Counted from the first letter of the stretch, positions 17,158 through 25,072 are shown. The stretch: 64,000 bases of DNA from Flavobacterium celericrescens (GCF_011392075.1 NZ_JAAJBV010000003.1:124001-188000), one strand, 5' to 3'. Made by a program: numbers and translations. Notes: generated from the letters alone by a model not told the origin.

Positions 17158-17835
17158 ATGGAAAAATGTGAACAGTGTATCGTAAGGCAGTTTAGTTCTT
17201 TAAAAGCTTTGAACAAAGAAGAACTTTTAAAAATGGCTGAATGTAAAACTTCTTATACCATCAAAAAGGGTGAACCTATTTTTGAAGAAGGTGAAGTGAC
17301 TAATGGTATTTATTGTGTTAAAGACGGTGTTTGTAAATTGTCAAAACTAAGTGATAATGGTAAAGACCAAATTGTAAAATTGGTAAAACCTGGCGAATTA
17401 TTAGGACAACGTTCTATGATAAGTGATGAACCAGCAAATTTAAGTGCTGTCGCATTAGAAGACATGGAAGTTTGTTTTATTCCAAAGAGTGAAGTAATGC
17501 AATTTTTTACGGATAATAATCAATTTTCAATGAATGTTATGCGTACGATATGTGATGATTTGAAAGATGCCGACGATCATATGGTAAACATGGCTCAAAA
17601 AACTGTTCGCCAAAGACTTGTAGAAACACTTATTTATTTAGAAGAAACTTTTGGAAAAAATGATGATGATTCATTACGTATTCAACTTTCAAGAGAAGAG
17701 TTAGCAGGAATGATTGGTACAGCCACTGAAAGCTGTATTAGATTATTATCAGAACTTAATAAAAGTGGTTTTGTTGAACTTACTGGAAAGAAGATTACAA
17801 TTCTCGATAAAAACAAATTGAAAAGATTTGCTTAA
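17158..17835 (+). CDS. FNR-like Crp/Fnr family regulator of the cbb3 locus
   Basis: 225 residues. A cyclic-nucleotide-binding-type beta-roll (~25-130) is followed by a winged helix with LSREELAGMIGTATESCIRLLSEL as recognition region. Aligned to E. coli FNR, Cys4 and Cys7 match Cys20 and Cys23, and Cys106 in EDMEVCFIP matches Cys122. The third FNR cysteine position is Ser13; Cys29, Cys53 and Cys59 are other cysteines nearby. An oxygen-labile 4Fe-4S cluster is therefore possible but not certain. It is divergent from ccoI across a shared FNR-type box, so it probably activates the cco genes in low oxygen and limits its own expression. Confidence 0.88.
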   Translation: MEKCEQCIVRQFSSLKALNKEELLKMAECKTSYTIKKGEPIFEEGEVTNGIYCVKDGVCKLSKLSDNGKDQIVKLVKPGELLGQRSMISDEPANLSAVALEDMEVCFIPKSEVMQFFTDNNQFSMNVMRTICDDLKDADDHMVNMAQKTVRQRLVETLIYLEETFGKNDDDSLRIQLSREELAGMIGTATESCIRLLSELNKSGFVELTGKKITILDKNKLKRFA

Positions 17836-17836
17836 T

Positions 17837-17866
17837 AAAAAATCCGCTTAGTAGCGGATTTTTTAT
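17837..17866. terminator. Bidirectional intrinsic terminator
   Basis: AAAATCCGC pairs with GCGGATTTT around a TTAGTA loop (17848-17853), with A- and T-rich flanks between the regulator and the convergent rhodanese gene. Confidence 0.85.
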
Positions 17867-17869
17867 TTA

Positions 17870-18175
17870 TTACTTCGTTGGTCCTTCCCAATTCGAAAAA
17901 CCACCTAATAAATTATAAGTGTTTTCAAAACCAAGTTGTTGCATAACACCACACGCTTGGCTACTTCTTGCTCCTGCCGCACAGTACACATAATAATTTT
18001 TTGATTTGTCTAACTCCTCTATTTTATATATAAAGCCTTGTCCTTTATAAATATCAATATTAATAGCATTTGGTATTGAACCATCGTTGTATTCATCTTC
18101 TGTGCGCACATCTAATAGTACTCCATTTTCATCAGCTAAAAACTGACTCCACCATTCTTTTTGTCCTAAATTCAT
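17870..18175 (-). CDS. Single-domain rhodanese-like protein
   Basis: 101 residues forming one rhodanese domain. It has LLDVRTEDEYNDGSIPNAINID (the CH2A-type segment) and the active-site loop CAAGARS with the persulfide-forming Cys near residue 65. It ends with GFENTYNLLGGFSNWEG. No signal peptide is present, so it is cytosolic. It can carry sulfane sulfur, but donor and acceptor are not apparent. Monocistronic by position. Confidence 0.9.
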   Translation of the reverse strand: MNLGQKEWWSQFLADENGVLLDVRTEDEYNDGSIPNAINIDIYKGQGFIYKIEELDKSKNYYVYCAAGARSSQACGVMQQLGFENTYNLLGGFSNWEGPTK

Positions 18176-18245
18176 TGTCTAAATATTTTAGTCAAAAATA
18201 CTATCTAAAATTTAATTTCAAAACTTTAATAAAAAATTAACAAAC

Positions 18246-18261
18246 ATTTGTACATACAAAT
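18246..18261. promoter_or_regulatory. MarR-type operator 1
   Basis: Perfect palindrome ATTTGTACATACAAAT, overlapping the TTG (18248-18250) that serves as the -33 element of the promoter. Confidence 0.75.
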
Positions 18262-18272
18262 AATTTTTTTAC

Positions 18273-18280
18273 TACATTTG
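18273..18280 (+). promoter_or_regulatory. -7 element TACATTTG of the marR operon
   Basis: Exact TAnnTTTG match, 22 bp after the TTG at 18248-18250 and overlapping operator 2. Confidence 0.65.
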
Positions 18281-18291
18281 TACATACAAAT
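18276..18291. promoter_or_regulatory. MarR-type operator 2
   Basis: Second exact copy of the 16-bp palindrome, 30 bp (about three helical turns) from the first. It lies across the -7 element. Confidence 0.75.
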
Positions 18292-18304
18292 TTTACAAAC
18301 TCAA

Positions 18305-18757
18305 ATGAGAATAGAAGAAATCATAAAACCGACCTATCCAATGGCAATAGAAAAGAAAACATTACTCAATGTAATGTATACTCAAAATGTCATTTCTGAA
18401 AAGTTTAATGAAATATTAAAACCATTTGACTTATCACCCGAACAATTTAATGTGTTACGCATTTTAAGAGGGCAAAAAGGAAACCCTGTAAATATGTGCA
18501 CTATACAGGAAAGAATGATTGCCAAAACTAGTAATACAACAAGACTTGTAGATAAATTGCTTCTAAAAGACTTGGTAATCCGAGAAATCTGCCCAGAAAA
18601 CAGAAGAAAAATGGAAATTACTATTACCGAAAAAGGATTACAACTCTTGTCTCAATTAGATCCAATCGTAAATGAGCACGAAGAAACTTTTGCAAAAAAT
18701 TTATCTATATCGGAACTTGAATTGCTAAACGAACTATTGGAAAAATTTAGAAATTAA
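18305..18757 (+). CDS. MarR family transcriptional regulator
   Basis: 150 residues from the ATG at 18305; a longer frame starting with TTG at 18248 is rejected because it would begin inside the promoter. The winged-helix core is visible in FDLSPEQFNVLRILRGQ, TIQERMIAKTSNTTRLVDKLLLKDLVIREI and the wing ENRRKMEITITEKG. MarR proteins are dimeric repressors released by small ligands or oxidants. It heads a probable operon with a nitroreductase-like enzyme and a YceI protein, and twin palindromes over its promoter suggest autorepression. Confidence 0.9.
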   Translation: MRIEEIIKPTYPMAIEKKTLLNVMYTQNVISEKFNEILKPFDLSPEQFNVLRILRGQKGNPVNMCTIQERMIAKTSNTTRLVDKLLLKDLVIREICPENRRKMEITITEKGLQLLSQLDPIVNEHEETFAKNLSISELELLNELLEKFRN

Positions 18758-18770
18758 TATAAAAAACGCT

Positions 18771-19406
18771 ATGAGTAATAATTTTATTGAAAATCAAAAC
18801 TGGCGCTATGCCACTAAAAAATTTGATGCTTCTAAAAAAGTCTCTGAACAAGATTTAGAAACATTGAAAGAAGCTATCAGATTAAGCGCTTCATCTTATG
18901 GATTACAATTATACAAAGTATTGATTGTAGAAAATCCTGAAGTTAGAGCAAAATTACAACCTGCATCTTGGGGGCAATCACAAATTGTTGATGCTTCTCA
19001 CCTATTTGTTTTTGCTAATATAACGGATGTGCAAGAATCTCATATCGACGATTATTTAGAAAATATAGCAAACACAAGAGGTTTGAGCGTTGATGATTTA
19101 AAAGGATATGGTGATTTTATGAAAGGTAACTTAGTAAGTTTACCTGCCGACAAAAAAGCCGTATGGACATCAAAACAAACATATTTAGCTTTAGGAAATT
19201 TACTTAATGCTGCCGCAGAATTAAAAATTGACGTTACACCAATGGAAGGTTTTGAACCAGAAAAATATAATGAAATCTTAGGATTAAACCAATTGGGATT
19301 AAATGCTTCTCTAGTTGCAACCGTTGGATACCGTCATGAAGAAGACGCAACACAGCATTATGCAAAAGTGAGAAAATCTAAACAAGAATTATTTCAAACT
19401 ATTTAA
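18771..19406 (+). CDS. NAD(P)H-dependent nitroreductase-family oxidoreductase
   Basis: 211 residues of the FMN-dependent nitroreductase fold, NfsB-like. The N terminus NWRYATKKFDASKKVSEQDLETLKEAIRLSASSYGLQ contains the Arg/Lys and Ser contacts for the FMN phosphate. LNAAAELKIDVTPMEGFEPEKYNEILGL is the conserved C-terminal part. Family members reduce quinones, nitroaromatics or flavins as homodimers. It follows marR by 13 bp and should be induced when MarR is released; the substrate may be a quinone-like or electrophilic compound (inference). Confidence 0.9.
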   Translation: MSNNFIENQNWRYATKKFDASKKVSEQDLETLKEAIRLSASSYGLQLYKVLIVENPEVRAKLQPASWGQSQIVDASHLFVFANITDVQESHIDDYLENIANTRGLSVDDLKGYGDFMKGNLVSLPADKKAVWTSKQTYLALGNLLNAAAELKIDVTPMEGFEPEKYNEILGLNQLGLNASLVATVGYRHEEDATQHYAKVRKSKQELFQTI

Positions 19407-19439
19407 TAAATAACCCTTTAACATTAAAAATTTAAAACA

Positions 19440-20006
19440 ATGAAAAATTTAAAATCAATCGCATTAGCTTTAGTAGCTTTCGTAACATTATCAACTACTG
19501 CTCAAGTAAGCAAAAAAGTAGACGTATCTAAAAGTACAATTAACTGGGTTGGAAAAAAAGTAACTGGCGCCCATGAAGGAACAATTAATTTAAAAGAAGG
19601 AAAATTAATTTTCAACGGTAAAAAATTAGTTGGAGGAAACTTTACTGTAGATATGACAAGTGTATCAACTACAGACTTATCAGGTGGAATGAAAGAAAAA
19701 TTAGATGGTCACTTAAAATCTGATGATTTCTTTGGAACTGAAAAATTCCCAACTGCTACTTTAGTTTTCAAATCTATTGGAGAAAAAGGAAATGGAGTTT
19801 ATACTGTTACAGCTGATTTAACAATCAAAGGAAAAACAAATTCTATTGCTTTTGAAATTACCGTAAATGGAAATACAGCTACTGCTGCTTTAAAAGTTGA
19901 CAGAACAAAATATGACATCAAATATGGTTCAGGAAGTTTCTTTGACGGATTAGGAGATAAAGCTATCTATGATGAATTTGATTTAACTGTAAAGTTAGCG
20001 TTCTAA
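19440..20006 (+). CDS. YceI family periplasmic lipocalin-like protein
   Basis: 188 residues with a signal peptide ending near STTAQ (residue 22). The mature protein has the YceI beta-barrel features: STINWVGKKVTGAHEGTI, GGNFTVDMTSVSTTDL, LKSDDFFGTEKFPTATLVF and FEITVNGNT. YceI proteins bind polyisoprenoids or other long-chain lipids in the periplasm. Co-transcription with marR and a nitroreductase is a common arrangement in Flavobacteriaceae and hints at isoprenoid quinones as a shared theme. Confidence 0.9.
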   Translation: MKNLKSIALALVAFVTLSTTAQVSKKVDVSKSTINWVGKKVTGAHEGTINLKEGKLIFNGKKLVGGNFTVDMTSVSTTDLSGGMKEKLDGHLKSDDFFGTEKFPTATLVFKSIGEKGNGVYTVTADLTIKGKTNSIAFEITVNGNTATAALKVDRTKYDIKYGSGSFFDGLGDKAIYDEFDLTVKLAF

Positions 20007-20038
20007 TATCGACTGGGAAAAATTGCTATGAAAAACTA

Positions 20039-20068
20039 AAAAAGCCTTGAAAATTCAAGGCTTTTTTT
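20039..20068. terminator. Bidirectional intrinsic terminator
   Basis: AAAAAGCCTTGA (20039-20050) pairs with TCAAGGCTTTTT (20055-20066), T-run after it, A-run before it. Confidence 0.88.
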
Positions 20069-20276
20069 ATGGGTTTATTTTTAAATTTAAGTGATTTAAT
20101 AACACTTGATATTTACTCAACTCAATCATTGTATCATCATCCTCGGTCGTATCTAATAAATCGTCTAGATACTCACTAACTTCAAGTAGTTTTGAATTGG
20201 CTTCAGCTACTTTATTAGCCGCAATAAAATCAATTATTTCCTGAATATCATTAATTATTTTTTCGCTATTATTCAT
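20067..20276 (-). CDS. Small acidic hypothetical protein
   Basis: 69 residues, predicted all-helical, with an acidic loop (DDLLDTTEDDDTM). No signal peptide or membrane helix. It follows the 189-residue hypothetical gene with a 1-bp gap, so the two form one unit ended by the terminator at 20039-20068. No family recognised. Confidence 0.6.
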   Translation of the reverse strand: MNNSEKIINDIQEIIDFIAANKVAEANSKLLEVSEYLDDLLDTTEDDDTMIELSKYQVLLNHLNLKINP

Positions 20277-20277
20277 T

Positions 20278-20847
20278 TTAAGACAATATGTTTCGTTTAA
20301 TTTCTGCCAAAGATAAGTTAGTTTTTAATAATGATTCTATTATTTTTTTCCTTGTCAACTGAATATTCTCAATTTCATAATAGCTTGCCCAAGTGGTAGT
20401 TTCTAATATTTCTTTAATTTGTCGAATTACTTTAGCAGTTTCCGAAGCATTTCGAACAATTGATTTTCCATCAAAATTCGGATTATTTTTATGTTGAAAA
20501 ATTATATCATTTGACTCAAAATCAACTTCAATATAAAAAAGTTTCTCAGTGTCATTATTCGGATAAAAATCAACCCATTTAGCAAAACCAATTTTATTAT
20601 TCGAATTATTAATTTTTGAACTTGCTCTTGAAATCAATCGCCATCTACAATTTGCCGCTCTTCCCCAGTGATTTGAAATCCGATAAACTCCTTCATCATT
20701 AAAACTATAGCTACTTCCCGATTTACTTTTATGATGAATTATTACATCAGAAATTTCATCAAAAGTAACTTCTCTAAACTCACAAAAAGTATGCTTATGA
20801 AAATTGGTTTTATTGTACTTTTTCTGGATCATTTTTGTTTGAATCAA
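20278..20847 (-). CDS. Hypothetical cytosolic protein
   Basis: 189 residues without signal peptide or membrane helix. It contains the segment VYRISNHWGRAANCRWRLI, a lysine-rich start, and a helical C terminus. It may start at the internal ATG (20832), because a minus-strand -7 element (TACATTTG, complement of 20859-20866) leaves little room before the first ATG. I do not recognise the family. The divergent neighbour is a Crp/Fnr regulator. Confidence 0.6.
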   Translation of the reverse strand: MIQTKMIQKKYNKTNFHKHTFCEFREVTFDEISDVIIHHKSKSGSSYSFNDEGVYRISNHWGRAANCRWRLISRASSKINNSNNKIGFAKWVDFYPNNDTEKLFYIEVDFESNDIIFQHKNNPNFDGKSIVRNASETAKVIRQIKEILETTTWASYYEIENIQLTRKKIIESLLKTNLSLAEIKRNILS

Positions 20848-20858
20848 TTACTTTGTAA

Positions 20859-20873
20859 CAAATGTAACATTTG
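20859..20873. promoter_or_regulatory. Palindrome in the divergent crp-like promoter region
   Basis: CAAATGTAACATTTG, arms of 6 bp around TAA. It overlaps the minus-strand -7 element of the hypothetical gene and lies about 30 bp upstream of a plus-strand TATCTTTA (20892-20899). The 10-mer AAATGTAACA recurs at 22324-22333 before the persulfide dioxygenase gene. Confidence 0.4.
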
Positions 20874-20916
20874 ATTTTTAAAGATTAATAGTATCTTTAC
20901 AAAAAAAGGAATTCAA

Positions 20917-21549
20917 ATGAAAGATATTTTAAATCAAGCCTACGGGTATATTTTTGAAGAAGCTCTTATCGATGAAATTTTAAAAGTTGCCACTTACAAA
21001 GAATTTAAAGCGGATGACTATTTAATTGAAATTGGCGACTACATCAAAACAATGCCACTATTATTAAACGGCGCAATTAAAATATTAAGAGAAGATGAAA
21101 ATGGGGATGAATTGCTTTTATATTTTCTTGAGCGAGGTGACACTTGTGCCATGACTTTGACTTGTTGCATGGGACAATCTAAAAGTAGAATTAGAGCCAT
21201 TGCAGAAACTAATGGAGCACTATTAATGATTCCTGTTGAAAAAATGGAAGATTGGTTAACCAAATATAAAACCTGGAGAAATTTTGTGTTTGATAGCTAC
21301 AATGTAAGATTAATGGAAATGCTAGAAGCTATTGACACGTTAGCTTTCATGAATTTAGACGAACGTTTGTACAAATATTTAACTGATAAAGCAAAAGTTA
21401 TTGGTGATACTGAAATTCATAATACGCATCAAGAAATTGCTTATGAAATGCATACTTCAAGAGTTGTAATTTCAAGATTGCTAAAAGCATTAGAAATTCA
21501 AGGTAAAATTAAACTGCATAGAAATAAAATAGAAATTTTAGAATTTTAA
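20917..21549 (+). CDS. Crp/Fnr family regulator linked to sulfur genes
   Basis: 210 residues. A cNMP-binding-like beta-roll (~20-120) with YLIEIGDYIKTMPLLLNGAIKILRED is followed by a winged helix with THQEIAYEMHTSRVVISRLLKALE. Three cysteines (77, 83, 84) cluster in GDTCAMTLTCCMG within the sensor domain, which could allow thiol or persulfide sensing. The stop overlaps the ATG of the TauE/SafE gene by one base (TAATG), and the persulfide dioxygenase follows, so it is probably the local regulator of sulfide/persulfide metabolism. Confidence 0.87.
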   Translation: MKDILNQAYGYIFEEALIDEILKVATYKEFKADDYLIEIGDYIKTMPLLLNGAIKILREDENGDELLLYFLERGDTCAMTLTCCMGQSKSRIRAIAETNGALLMIPVEKMEDWLTKYKTWRNFVFDSYNVRLMEMLEAIDTLAFMNLDERLYKYLTDKAKVIGDTEIHNTHQEIAYEMHTSRVVISRLLKALEIQGKIKLHRNKIEILEF

Positions 21550-22325
21550 TGGAGTTACTTGGCTATTTTGGTGCACTTTGTATTGGTTTAGTTTTAGGAC
21601 TAACTGGTGGAGGTGGCTCTATTTTAACTGTACCTATTTTAGTGTATATATTATCTATTAATCCAGTAGTAGCAACAGCTTATTCCCTTTTTATAGTGGG
21701 AACTACTTCTGCCTTTGGAGCCATTCAAAATTATAGAAAAAATTTAGTAGACATAAAAAACGGATTCATTTTTGCAATTCCATCATTTATTGCTGTTTAT
21801 TTAACTAGAAAATTCATTGTACCTCAAATTCCAGAGATTATTTTAAAAGCACCTTTTGTCATTACGAAAAATATGTTTTTAATGGTATTTTTTGCAGTAA
21901 TCATGATATTTGGAGCCCTTTCTGTTTTAAAAAAGAAAAATGCAGAAACATTGCCAACACAAAATAGAAACATACTATTCATAGGGATTCAAACTTTTTG
22001 TATTGGAATTATTATTGGTCTTGTAGGCGCAGGTGGCGGATTTTTAATTATTCCATCATTAATATTATTTGTAAAATTACCTATGCGAAAGGCTATTGGA
22101 ACTTCATTATTTATCATTGCAATGAATTCAATAATAGGTTTCATGGGTGACGTTCAAAATATTACTATTGACTGGCTATTCTTATTAACATTTAGTTCCA
22201 TTTCTGTCGTTGGTATTTTCATAGGAATGTATTGGAGTAAATTTACTAATGAAAACCAACTTAAAAAGATATTTGCCTATTTTGTATTAATTATGGCAGG
22301 TATAATCCTGTTAAAAGAATTTTAA
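21549..22325 (+). CDS. TauE/SafE family sulfite/sulfur-compound permease
   Basis: 258 residues with about eight membrane helices in two halves. The glycine-rich repeats LVLGLTGGGGSILTVPIL (first half) and GLVGAGGGFLIIPSLILF (second half) are the family signature of TauE/SafE (DUF81) exporters. Context with persulfide dioxygenase, whose product is sulfite, supports export of sulfite or a related sulfur anion. Its start overlaps the crp-like stop codon. Confidence 0.88.
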   Translation: MELLGYFGALCIGLVLGLTGGGGSILTVPILVYILSINPVVATAYSLFIVGTTSAFGAIQNYRKNLVDIKNGFIFAIPSFIAVYLTRKFIVPQIPEIILKAPFVITKNMFLMVFFAVIMIFGALSVLKKKNAETLPTQNRNILFIGIQTFCIGIIIGLVGAGGGFLIIPSLILFVKLPMRKAIGTSLFIIAMNSIIGFMGDVQNITIDWLFLLTFSSISVVGIFIGMYWSKFTNENQLKKIFAYFVLIMAGIILLKEF

Positions 22326-22363
22326 ATGTAACAAACAGTACCAAACTATTAAAAAACATAAAG

Positions 22364-22371
22364 TATTTTTG
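22364..22371 (+). promoter_or_regulatory. -7 element TATTTTTG
   Basis: Exact TAnnTTTG match 15 bp before the persulfide dioxygenase ATG, so this gene can be transcribed apart from the crp-tauE pair. Confidence 0.5.
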
Positions 22372-22386
22372 TAAAAAATTTAAGCT

Positions 22387-23796
22387 ATGAAAATCGAACA
22401 AATATATACCGGATGTATTGCTCATGCAGCATATTACATCGAAAGCAATGGAGAAGCTGCCATTTTTGATCCATTAAGAGAAGTGCAGCCTTATATTGAT
22501 AAAGCAACTAAAGATGGTTCAAAAATAAACTATATTTTTGAAACACACTTTCATGCAGATTTTGTTTCAGGACATATTGATTTGGCTCAAAAAACAGGTG
22601 CTAAAATTGTATATGGCCCTACAGCCAAACCAAACTTTGATGCTATTATTGCAACAGATGGACAAGAGTTTAAGGTTGGTGGCGTTACAATTAAAGCAAT
22701 TCACACTCCTGGTCACACATTAGAAAGTACTTGTTATTTAGTAACGGATGAAAGTGGTAAGCAACATGGAATAATCACTGGCGACACCTTATTTATTGGC
22801 GACGTTGGCCGACCAGATTTAGCACAAGAATTAGTTGAAGACTTAACACAAGAAGTTTTAGCTAATCATTTATATGACTCACTTCGCAACAAAATTATGC
22901 CGTTAAGCGATGACTTAATTGTCTATCCAAATCACGGTGCTGGGAGTGCTTGTGGAAAAAACATGAGTAAAGAGACCACCGATACACTGGGAAATCAAAA
23001 GAAAGTAAATTATGCTTTAAGAGCCGATATGACGCGTGAAGAATTTATCGCTGAACTTTTAGACGGATTAACACCTCCTCCAGCCTATTTTCCACAAAAC
23101 GTAATGATGAATATTCAAGGATATGAAAGCCTTGAAAATATAATGAATAAAGCAAATAAAGCACTTTCGGCTGAAGAATTTGAAACAATAGCGAATCAAT
23201 CTGAAGCATTGATATTAGATGTTCGTCACGAAAATGATTTTGTAAAAGAACATATTCCTGGCTCTATTTTTATTGGTTTACATGGACAATTTGCGCCTTG
23301 GGTTGGAGCATTAATTAGAGACACCAAACAACCCATTTTATTAATTACTCCAGATGGAATGGAAAAAGAAACCATCACAAGATTGTCTCGAGTAGGCTTT
23401 GACAATACTTTAGGGTATTTAAAAGGCGGATTAAATACATGGAAAATTGCTGGTTTTGAAACCGATACTATAGATTCAATATCTCCAGAAGAGTTTGTTT
23501 CTAAATATGAAAAATCTATTGTTGTTGATGCTAGAAAGCCTAGTGAATACAACGCCGAACATGTTGAAAAAGCCATCAATATTCCTCTAGACTATGTAAA
23601 TGAACAATTAGCTGAAGTTCCAAAAGAAGAACCTTTCTTTTTGCATTGTGCTGGAGGTTATCGCTCGGTAATTATGTCTTCTATTTTAAAATCGAGAGGT
23701 TATCACAATATGATTAATGTAGAAAAAGGAATGGCTGGAATTAGAAATACAAATGTACCTCTGACAGCCTTTGTTTGTCCAAGTACACTAAAATAA
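22387..23796 (+). CDS. Persulfide dioxygenase-rhodanese fusion (CstB/Blh-like)
   Basis: 469 residues. The N-terminal ~240 residues are a metallo-beta-lactamase fold with THFHADFVSGH (His54, His56, Asp58), TPGHTLES and GDTLFIGDVGRPDLA, the mononuclear iron site of ETHE1-like persulfide dioxygenases. Two rhodanese domains follow. The first (~265-360) has ITPDGME where the catalytic loop should be and lacks its Cys; the second (~375-469) has the intact loop CAGGYRS. The enzyme oxidises persulfide to sulfite and may form thiosulfate. It is cytosolic and neighbours a sulfite-type permease and a Cys-rich regulator. Confidence 0.93.
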   Translation: MKIEQIYTGCIAHAAYYIESNGEAAIFDPLREVQPYIDKATKDGSKINYIFETHFHADFVSGHIDLAQKTGAKIVYGPTAKPNFDAIIATDGQEFKVGGVTIKAIHTPGHTLESTCYLVTDESGKQHGIITGDTLFIGDVGRPDLAQELVEDLTQEVLANHLYDSLRNKIMPLSDDLIVYPNHGAGSACGKNMSKETTDTLGNQKKVNYALRADMTREEFIAELLDGLTPPPAYFPQNVMMNIQGYESLENIMNKANKALSAEEFETIANQSEALILDVRHENDFVKEHIPGSIFIGLHGQFAPWVGALIRDTKQPILLITPDGMEKETITRLSRVGFDNTLGYLKGGLNTWKIAGFETDTIDSISPEEFVSKYEKSIVVDARKPSEYNAEHVEKAINIPLDYVNEQLAEVPKEEPFFLHCAGGYRSVIMSSILKSRGYHNMINVEKGMAGIRNTNVPLTAFVCPSTLK

Positions 23797-23816
23797 TTTT
23801 CTTTAAGTTATTATTC

Positions 23817-23844
23817 AAGTCAGGTCTTGTGCCTGACTTTTTTT
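23817..23844 (+). terminator. Intrinsic terminator
   Basis: AAGTCAGG (23817-23824) pairs with CCTGACTT (23832-23839) over a 7-nt loop, followed by Ts. Confidence 0.85.
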
Positions 23845-23890
23845 ATGAAACTATTACAAATTAATAATTTTTATACTCACTAATTTTAAA

Positions 23891-23898
23891 TACATTTG
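23891..23898 (+). promoter_or_regulatory. -7 element TACATTTG
   Basis: Exact TAnnTTTG match. Its TTG is in frame with the downstream gene and could be misread as a start codon. Confidence 0.6.
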
Positions 23899-23916
23899 CC
23901 AAAATTTAATATAAAA

Positions 23917-25050
23917 ATGAAAAAAATAATTTTAATTATTACAGCTGCAGTAATTCTTTTATCTTGTAATAAAGATGGCTACGAAGTATCTGGAACAGCA
24001 AAAGGAATCGAAAATGGAAAAAAAGTATTCATTGAAGTTCCTAACGAAACAGGAATGCCAGTTGCAATTGATACTGCCGTTGTAGAAGATGGAAAATTTA
24101 AATTTGATGGAAAACTAAAAGAAGGAATTGAATTTGCTTATGTTAAATTTGAAGACAATGCTTCGCTTCCAATCATTTTAGAAAATGGTAACATTGAAAT
24201 TGAATTTGTTAAAGATTCTGTTCAAAACTCAAAAATTGGAGGAACCAAAAACAATGATTATTTTCAAACATTCAATGATGATAGTAAATCTATCATGAAA
24301 AAAGCGATTAAATTCCAAAATGAAAACCAAAAAGTTTACATGGAAGCTATGCAAAAGCAAGATTTAGTTGCATTGCAAGATTTGCAGAATAAAATGAAAG
24401 TTTTTCAAGATGAAATGAATAAAAAATCATTAGATTTTGTTAAAAAAAATAACGACTCTTATTTAGCCTTATTATTAATTGAAAACTTTGTAAATTCAAA
24501 ATTTATCTCTCTTGAAGAAGGGAAAACTTATTTTGATAAATTAAGCAAAGAGGTTCAAGATACTAAAGCTGGAAAAAAAATGAAAAAAGCTTTTTCTGAA
24601 AAACCAGCTGAAAAAGTTGCAACAATTACTATTGGTCAACCAGCACCAGACTTTGCTGCAAATACTCCTGATGGAAAAAAATTATCATTAAAAGAATCAT
24701 TAGGAAAAGTTACAATCATTGATTTTTGGGCGTCTTGGTGTGGACCTTGTCGTAAAGAAAATCCTAATGTAGTTGCATTATACAATGAATACCACAGCAA
24801 AGGATTAAACATTATTGGTGTTTCTTTAGATAAAGATGCAGCAAAATGGAAAGAAGCTATTGCAAAAGATGGATTGACTTGGAATCATATTTCTAACTTA
24901 AAAGAATGGTCTGAGCCAATTGCAAAACAATATGGTGTAGAATCAATTCCTGCTACTTTTATTTTAGATGCTAAAGGAAATATTGTTGCAAAAGATTTAA
25001 GAGGAGATGCTTTAAAAGCTAAAGTTAAAGAACTTTTAGGTGAAAAATAA
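23917..25050 (+). CDS. TlpA-like thioredoxin lipoprotein with DUF4369-type N-terminal domain
   Basis: 377 residues from ATG 23917; the lipoprotein signal (MKKIILIITAAVILLSC) begins exactly there. An N-terminal DUF4369-like beta domain (~20-110) and a helical linker lead to a C-terminal AhpC/TSA-thioredoxin domain (~235-377) with WASWCGPCRKENP as redox-active CxxC and the cis-Pro in VESIPATFI. It is membrane-anchored in the periplasm and probably reduces disulfides, for example in cytochrome c maturation. Flanked by its own promoter and terminator. Confidence 0.88.
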   Translation: MKKIILIITAAVILLSCNKDGYEVSGTAKGIENGKKVFIEVPNETGMPVAIDTAVVEDGKFKFDGKLKEGIEFAYVKFEDNASLPIILENGNIEIEFVKDSVQNSKIGGTKNNDYFQTFNDDSKSIMKKAIKFQNENQKVYMEAMQKQDLVALQDLQNKMKVFQDEMNKKSLDFVKKNNDSYLALLLIENFVNSKFISLEEGKTYFDKLSKEVQDTKAGKKMKKAFSEKPAEKVATITIGQPAPDFAANTPDGKKLSLKESLGKVTIIDFWASWCGPCRKENPNVVALYNEYHSKGLNIIGVSLDKDAAKWKEAIAKDGLTWNHISNLKEWSEPIAKQYGVESIPATFILDAKGNIVAKDLRGDALKAKVKELLGEK

Positions 25051-25072
25051 TATTTTTTATCTCACAAAATAT

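Noticed and set aside
18246..18291. CRISPR or transposon-end repeats
   Set aside because: Only two copies, palindromic, exactly over promoter elements of a marR gene; operators explain them better.
22538..22723. Second plus-strand frame inside the persulfide dioxygenase gene
   Set aside because: Overlaps the catalytic domain of a clear gene in another frame.
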